This document shows positions 59,800 through 64,000 of a stretch of 64,000 nucleotides of DNA, piece after piece; position 1 is the stretch's first letter, and each line of letters opens with the position of its first letter. Source of the stretch: Sunxiuqinia indica (lineage in GTDB: Bacteria > Bacteroidota > Bacteroidia > Bacteroidales > Prolixibacteraceae); assembly GCF_009847015.1 (NCBI RefSeq), contig NZ_WVEM01000007.1, positions 31,341 through 95,340 of the forward strand. Reading direction: 5' to 3'. The position numbers and the translations under genes were made by a program. The notes below the pieces were generated by a model. The model searched no databases and had not been told where the DNA came from. It saw nothing but the letters and a program-made list of their open reading frames with translations.

Positions 59800-61116
59800 A
59801 TGAAAAAGACACCCATTGATCAACATCTCGTAGACCAAAATATTGCTAAACTAAGAATTGACAATGTTGGTCAGGCTTCCATTAGAGAGGTTGTAGCGCT
59901 CGTTAATTTAATAGAAGAAGCTGGTAGCGAGCGTTTTATTCGGATGGAGATGGGGGTTCCGGGTTTACCTCCTGCCGAGGTGGGGACTCAGGCTGAAATT
60001 GAAGCACTTAAAAATGGAGTAGCTTCTAAATATCCGATGATGGATGGGATAAAGCCACTCAAGCAGGAAGCCTCTCGTTTCATTAAATCATTTATGAATG
60101 TTGATGTTAGCCTGGCCGGTTGCATTCCCACAGTTGGATCCATGCAGGGAACCTACTCCGCACTTCTTGTGGCCGGCAATGTAGATCCCATAAAAGATAC
60201 GGCACTTTTTATTGACCCGGGATTTCCCGTTCAAAAGCAGCAAATGCTGGTTATGGGTCACAAATACGAAACCTTTGATGTTTTTAATTATCGCGGCGAA
60301 AAGCTTCGTGGAAAACTGGAAGAGTTCTTATCCAAAGGAAATATAAATTCCATTATTTATTCAAACCCCAACAATCCCAGCTGGATTTGTTTTACGGAGG
60401 AAGAACTGCAAATTATTGGCGAGTTATCTCAGAAATATGATGTCATCATCATGGAAGATCTGGCCTATTTTGCCATGGATTTCCGCAAAGATTTATTTAC
60501 GCCCGGGAAACCACCCTATCAACCAACGGTTGCCCGATACACCGACAATTATATTCTGTTTGTTTCAAGCTCAAAAATTTTCTCTTATGCCGGACAACGT
60601 TGCGGTGTAATGATCATTTCGGATGCGCTGTTTAACCGTGATTACGATAATTTGAAAGTTCGCTTTCAAAGCAACACATTCGGGAATACCATTACCCTTA
60701 GAGTGCTTTATGCGATGTCGTCAGGCACGGCACACTCGGCACAATATGCATTGGCAGCTATGTTTAAAGCTGCTTCTGATGGGCAGTTTAATTTCGTGGA
60801 CGAGGTTTCAGAGTACGGAGCGAAAGCCAAAATAATGAAACAGTTGTTTTTAAAACACGGCTTTTATATTGTTTACGAGAAAGATGGTGATGAATTGGTT
60901 GGAGACGGCTTTTACTTTACCATTGGGTATCCTGATATGACAGGAGAAGAGCTATTGGCCAAACTTTTATATTATGGTGTTAGTGCCATTACCCTGAAAA
61001 ATACCGGTAGCGAAAAGGAAGGACTTCGAGCCTGTGTGTCTCATGTGCATCGTGATCAATTTGAGGATTTGGACAAACGATTGGAACGATTTGCTAAAGA
61101 TTTTCCTGTTAATTAA
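59800..61116 (+). CDS. PLP-dependent aminotransferase, class I/II
   Basis: A 438-residue aminotransferase of fold type I. The PLP lysine is in SSSKIFSYAGQRCG, with YSNPNNPSW and the cofactor Asp in IMEDLAYFAMD before it. Such enzymes transaminate aromatic amino acids or aspartate; nearness to pheA supports aromatic substrates, but a terminator lies between them. Length is slightly greater than the usual 390-400. The Crp/Fnr gene starts 18 bases after it. Confidence 0.85.
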   Translation: MKKTPIDQHLVDQNIAKLRIDNVGQASIREVVALVNLIEEAGSERFIRMEMGVPGLPPAEVGTQAEIEALKNGVASKYPMMDGIKPLKQEASRFIKSFMNVDVSLAGCIPTVGSMQGTYSALLVAGNVDPIKDTALFIDPGFPVQKQQMLVMGHKYETFDVFNYRGEKLRGKLEEFLSKGNINSIIYSNPNNPSWICFTEEELQIIGELSQKYDVIIMEDLAYFAMDFRKDLFTPGKPPYQPTVARYTDNYILFVSSSKIFSYAGQRCGVMIISDALFNRDYDNLKVRFQSNTFGNTITLRVLYAMSSGTAHSAQYALAAMFKAASDGQFNFVDEVSEYGAKAKIMKQLFLKHGFYIVYEKDGDELVGDGFYFTIGYPDMTGEELLAKLLYYGVSAITLKNTGSEKEGLRACVSHVHRDQFEDLDKRLERFAKDFPVN

Positions 61117-61133
61117 CTGATAGAAATTGTGAC

Positions 61134-61700
61134 ATGAGTGCCTATTCAATAACATCGCCTGGTAATATGACCTTAACTCAGTTGAAGTCATATTTTTCTG
61201 ACGAGGTGCCGGTTTTATTGAAAAAGGGAGAAACCTTTCTGGCCTACGATGAGCCCAACCAAAAGCTTGGCCTATTACTTAATGGCCTCATGTATGCAAC
61301 TTATGTGGCCGAGAATGGGCAGGAATGGATTAGTCGTTTCTTCTACGCGCCTGACAATGCTATTGTCAGTAGCCACGATTCTTTTTTGTCGGGCGAGAAG
61401 TCCAGCGAAGCGATCTGTGCATACGAAGATTCAGAGATCATCTATATAACTAAGAACGAATTTGATAAGATGCTTGAAAGTAATAATGATTTGCAAGCAT
61501 TGGTTTTAAGAATGGCTGAAGAAAGTTATATTAACGCCTTAAAGCGGGTGCACATGCTGCAATCGCTTACAGCATCGCAGCGAGTAAAAAGATTTGTGAA
61601 GGAACATGGCGATTTGGTGTCGCGGGTGCAGCGTCAACATATTGCATCTTATCTCGGAATTCATCGAAATATATTTACCCGAATATTGAACAAGATTTGA
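61134..61700 (+). CDS. Crp/Fnr-family transcription regulator
   Basis: A 188-residue regulator with an N-terminal cyclic-nucleotide-binding-like fold (about 20-120) and a C-terminal helix-turn-helix (about 165-188, RQHIASYLGIHRNIFTRIL). It has a single Cys (Cys95), so it does not carry an Fnr-type Fe-S cluster. Residues for cAMP binding are not obvious. It is a candidate for the TTGTAAC-N4-GTTACAA sites at the nrf and PepSY promoters, though other such regulators will exist elsewhere in the genome. It follows the aminotransferase gene by 18 bases. Confidence 0.85.
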   Translation: MSAYSITSPGNMTLTQLKSYFSDEVPVLLKKGETFLAYDEPNQKLGLLLNGLMYATYVAENGQEWISRFFYAPDNAIVSSHDSFLSGEKSSEAICAYEDSEIIYITKNEFDKMLESNNDLQALVLRMAEESYINALKRVHMLQSLTASQRVKRFVKEHGDLVSRVQRQHIASYLGIHRNIFTRILNKI

Positions 61701-61755
61701 ACGATATTGCGGCTACCTGAAAAACATATAATAATCTCTGAATATGCAACTTTTG

Positions 61756-61789
61756 TTGCGGATTGAAATGTGCTGATGTTTTAGATTTG
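61756..61789 (+). promoter_or_regulatory. Promoter of the korDAB operon
   Basis: TAGATTTG (61782-61789) fits the -7 box TAnnTTTG. TTG at 61756-61758 could be the -33 element, 23 bases upstream, which is a little long. The leader to the ATG at 61868 is about 75 bases. Confidence 0.4.
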
Positions 61790-61867
61790 TACGTCCGGCT
61801 GTAGTTTGCGTATGCCTTAAAGCTGGATCGTTTTATACGAAGAAATTATATTTAAAAGAATAGAACC

Positions 61868-62092
61868 ATGGCAAAAGTAGTGGGTGCAGTTGTTGTTGAT
61901 ACGGAAGAATGCAAAGGATGTGGCCTTTGTGTTGTTGCTTGTCCTCAGCAGGTTTTAGGTCAAAATAAGCAAGTAAATAGCCGGGGCTACCATTTTTCCT
62001 TTATGGAAAATCCCGAAGCATGCATCGGATGTTCGAATTGTGCAATAGTTTGCCCGGATACCTGTATTACCGTTTACCGGGTTAGAGTTTAA
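61868..62092 (+). CDS. korD: 2[4Fe-4S] ferredoxin-type subunit of 2-oxoacid:ferredoxin oxidoreductase
   Basis: A 74-residue ferredoxin with two CxxCxxCxxxCP clusters ([12 protein letters not shown] and [13 protein letters not shown]). It is the delta subunit that carries electrons from the 2-oxoacid oxidoreductase to the external ferredoxin. It is followed 30 bases later by the alpha-type subunit gene. The same subunit layout serves 2-oxoglutarate and branched-chain 2-oxoacid enzymes. Confidence 0.88.
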   Translation: MAKVVGAVVVDTEECKGCGLCVVACPQQVLGQNKQVNSRGYHFSFMENPEACIGCSNCAIVCPDTCITVYRVRV

Positions 62093-62122
62093 TTTCAGTA
62101 AATACCAAAAAAGATTCAATAG

Positions 62123-63217
62123 ATGGGAGAATTAAGATTAATGAAAGGGAACGAAGTAATCGCCGAAGCTGCCATTCGCTGTGGTTGCGATGGTTATTTT
62201 GGATACCCGATCACCCCACAATCTGAGGTGATGGAAACTTTAATGGCTCGCGAGCCTTGGGACGAAACCGGCATGGTTGTTCTGCAGGCTGAAAGTGAAG
62301 TTGCTTCAATAAATATGGTCTATGGCGCTGCAGGTACCGGTAAAAAGGTGATGACTTCTTCTTCGAGCCCGGGGATAAGCTTGATGGCCGAAGGTATATC
62401 ATATATTGCGGGCGCTGAACTTCCTTGTTTGATTGTCAATGTGCAGCGTGGAGGACCAGGCTTGGGAACAATACAACCATCGCAGGCTGATTATTTTCAA
62501 TCAACAAAAGGTGGAGGCCATGGAGACTATAAACTTATCGTTTTGGCTCCTGCTTCGGTACAGGAAATGAATGATTTTGTTGACCTGGGATTTGAGTTAG
62601 CTTTTAAGTATCGCAACCCGGCAATGATTTTGACTGATGGTGCCATTGGTCAAATGATGGAGAAGGTGGAGCTTGGGGATTATAAACCACGGATGACTGC
62701 TGGCGAAGTGGAATCTAAAACAGGAAGTTGGGCAACTACCGGAAAAACGTCAGATCGGGATTACAATGTAATTACTTCCTTGTATTTGGAATCCTCTAAA
62801 ATGGAAGAAAGTAATAGGCGCCTTCAGGAAAAATATATTCAGATGGAGGCCGAGGAAGTTCGATACGAGACTTTCCAATGCGAGGATGCTGACTATGTCC
62901 TTGTTGCTTTTGGATCTTCTGCCCGGATCTGTCAGAAATCAGTTGAGCTGGCCAGAGCAAAAGGGTTAAAAGTTGGCTTGCTTCGACCGATTACGCTTTT
63001 CCCGTTCCCTAAAAAGCCGATTGCCGAGCTAGCTAAGAAAGTTAAAGGCTTTATGGCTGTTGAAATGAATGCCGGGCAAATGGTTGAAGATGTTCAACTT
63101 GCTGTTGGTTGTGCGAAAAGCCTGGCAACTGTGACCTATTTTGGACGGATGGGAGGAATTATTCCAACTCCGGGTGAAGTAGTGGAAGCTATCGAACAAA
63201 AACTAATAGAAGCATAA
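62123..63217 (+). CDS. korA: 2-oxoacid:ferredoxin oxidoreductase alpha subunit (KorA/VorB-like)
   Basis: A 364-residue subunit with the pyrimidine-binding domain of TPP enzymes (GYPITPQSEVME and AESEVASINMVYGAAGTGKKVMTSSSSPG) and a C-terminal domain typical of KorA/PorA (GLLRPITLFPFP). The substrate, 2-oxoglutarate or branched-chain 2-oxoacids, cannot be told from this subunit. Automated names may be VorB. It is followed two bases later by the beta subunit gene. Confidence 0.88.
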   Translation: MGELRLMKGNEVIAEAAIRCGCDGYFGYPITPQSEVMETLMAREPWDETGMVVLQAESEVASINMVYGAAGTGKKVMTSSSSPGISLMAEGISYIAGAELPCLIVNVQRGGPGLGTIQPSQADYFQSTKGGGHGDYKLIVLAPASVQEMNDFVDLGFELAFKYRNPAMILTDGAIGQMMEKVELGDYKPRMTAGEVESKTGSWATTGKTSDRDYNVITSLYLESSKMEESNRRLQEKYIQMEAEEVRYETFQCEDADYVLVAFGSSARICQKSVELARAKGLKVGLLRPITLFPFPKKPIAELAKKVKGFMAVEMNAGQMVEDVQLAVGCAKSLATVTYFGRMGGIIPTPGEVVEAIEQKLIEA

Positions 63218-63219
63218 CG

Positions 63220-64000
63220 ATGGAAGTAAAAGATATTATCAAGCCGGAAAACCTGGTTTACGAAAAGCCAAAGTTGCTGACCGAGAATACCATGCATTAT
63301 TGTCCGGGCTGTACGCACGGAGTCGTTCATCGGATAGTGGCTGAAGTCATCGAAGATCTAAATATTCAGGAAAGAACAATTGGTGTTTCACCCGTTGGTT
63401 GTTCCGTTTTTGCCTATAATTATATCGATATCGATTGGCAGGAAGCTGCGCATGGTCGTGCACCTGCAGTGGCCACTGGAATTTCGCGCGTGAACCCCGA
63501 TAAAGTTGTTTTTACTTATCAAGGAGATGGCGATTTAGCTTCAATAGGGGCAGCTGAAATTATGCATGCCTGCAATCGAGGAGAAGATATTGTTGTTATT
63601 TTTATTAATAACGCCATTTATGGAATGACGGGAGGGCAAATGGCTCCGACAACTTTGCTGGGGCAGGTGACGGCGACTACTCCATGTGGGCGAGATGCCG
63701 AGCGTAATGGTTATCCATTGAAAATTACAGAGCTAATTGCGCAATTACCCGGAACTTCTTACGTCACTCGCCAGTCGGCTCATACGCCTGCTTCGGTTCG
63801 CAAGTGCAAAAAGGCAATTAAAAAGGCTTTCCAAAATGCGCTGGATAAGAAAGGTACTTCGTTTGTCGAAGTGGTTTCAACTTGTAATTCCGGTTGGCGC
63901 ATAAATCCGGTAGATGCAAATGTTTGGATGGAAGAAAATATGTTTCCATACTATCCGGTAGGTGACATGAAAGATGCTGAACGGGATTCGAAGGAAGCTC
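63220..64000 (+). CDS. korB: 2-oxoacid:ferredoxin oxidoreductase beta subunit, partial (3' end outside window)
   Basis: The frame opens at the ATG at 63220 and is still open at the window end (260 codons). It has the N-terminal CPGCTHG, the TPP-diphosphate motif GDGDLASIGAAEIMHACNRG with the downstream INNAIYGMTGGQ, and PVGCSVF. This is the KorB/PorB-type TPP-binding subunit, forming the active site with the alpha subunit. A gamma subunit gene would be expected just past the window. Confidence 0.9.
   Translation, partial: MEVKDIIKPENLVYEKPKLLTENTMHYCPGCTHGVVHRIVAEVIEDLNIQERTIGVSPVGCSVFAYNYIDIDWQEAAHGRAPAVATGISRVNPDKVVFTYQGDGDLASIGAAEIMHACNRGEDIVVIFINNAIYGMTGGQMAPTTLLGQVTATTPCGRDAERNGYPLKITELIAQLPGTSYVTRQSAHTPASVRKCKKAIKKAFQNALDKKGTSFVEVVSTCNSGWRINPVDANVWMEENMFPYYPVGDMKDAERDSKEA

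Overview
The window reads as a chromosomal stretch from an anaerobic or facultatively fermenting member of the Bacteroidota, most likely of the Marinilabiliales/Prolixibacteraceae type (inferred from gene content and family resemblance, not from a marker gene). Supporting signs are promoters of the Bacteroidota form (-7 TAnnTTTG), few Shine-Dalgarno sites, a DUF3078 protein, a TonB-type energy transducer, S9B dipeptidyl peptidase, GH20 hexosaminidase, an ECF-type sigma factor, a trimeric [FeFe] hydrogenase, an NrfHA nitrite reductase and a K+-type membrane pyrophosphatase. No rRNA, tRNA, intact transposase or CRISPR array was seen.

Layout. 1-2.6 kb: edge of a sigma-factor locus (partial protein, ECF sigma factor, a short sigma-like relic, a SusC-like leader relic) and a TonB-like protein. 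2.7-9.8 kb: outer-membrane POTRA/barrel protein, dipeptidyl peptidase IV, SNF2 helicase. 10-16 kb: an NfnAB-like pair with a DHOD-like protein, then a five-LysM/periplasmic-binding-like protein. 16-23 kb: hexosaminidase, FAD oxidoreductase, secreted EEP hydrolase and esterase, then MarC and VTT membrane proteins. 23-38.5 kb: a dispersed [FeFe]-hydrogenase locus: hydF, then (after an accessory insert) TM1266-hydG-aspA, hydE, and the hydCBA operon. The insert (about 24.3-28.6 kb) holds an AT-rich P-loop ATPase gene, a cassette-like hairpin, a Cys/His-cluster membrane protein and a PLDc_N protein, and is bracketed by two degenerate arrays with an exact 21-bp period. 38.8-48 kb: CYTH protein, DUF3078 barrel, START-like protein, beta-propeller protein, pyrophosphatase, MATE transporter, LMW phosphatase. 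48.3-57.7 kb: methyltransferase, PepSY membrane protein, and the operon nrfH-nrfA-porin-resB-ccsA with a divergent second porin. 57.8-64 kb: pheA, flavodoxin, aminotransferase, Crp/Fnr regulator and the start of a 2-oxoacid:ferredoxin oxidoreductase operon (korDAB, cut by the window end).

How they fit together (inference). The 2-oxoacid oxidoreductase makes reduced ferredoxin; the Nfn-like pair links ferredoxin, NADH and NADPH; the hydrogenase disposes of electrons from NADH as H2; NrfHA takes quinol electrons to reduce nitrite to ammonium; and the pyrophosphatase recovers ion gradient from PPi. Two near-identical 18-bp palindromes (TTGTAAC-N4-GTTACAA) lie 19-20 nt upstream of -7 boxes in front of nrfH and of the PepSY gene, suggesting one Crp/Fnr-type regulator controls both.

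The best candidates for something undescribed are the accessory insert inside the hydrogenase maturation locus with its flanking 21-bp arrays, the shared nitrite-locus operator, the paired Fur/PerR-like palindromes before a Lys/Cys-rich secreted mini-protein, and the short NuoF-like hydrogenase subunit.
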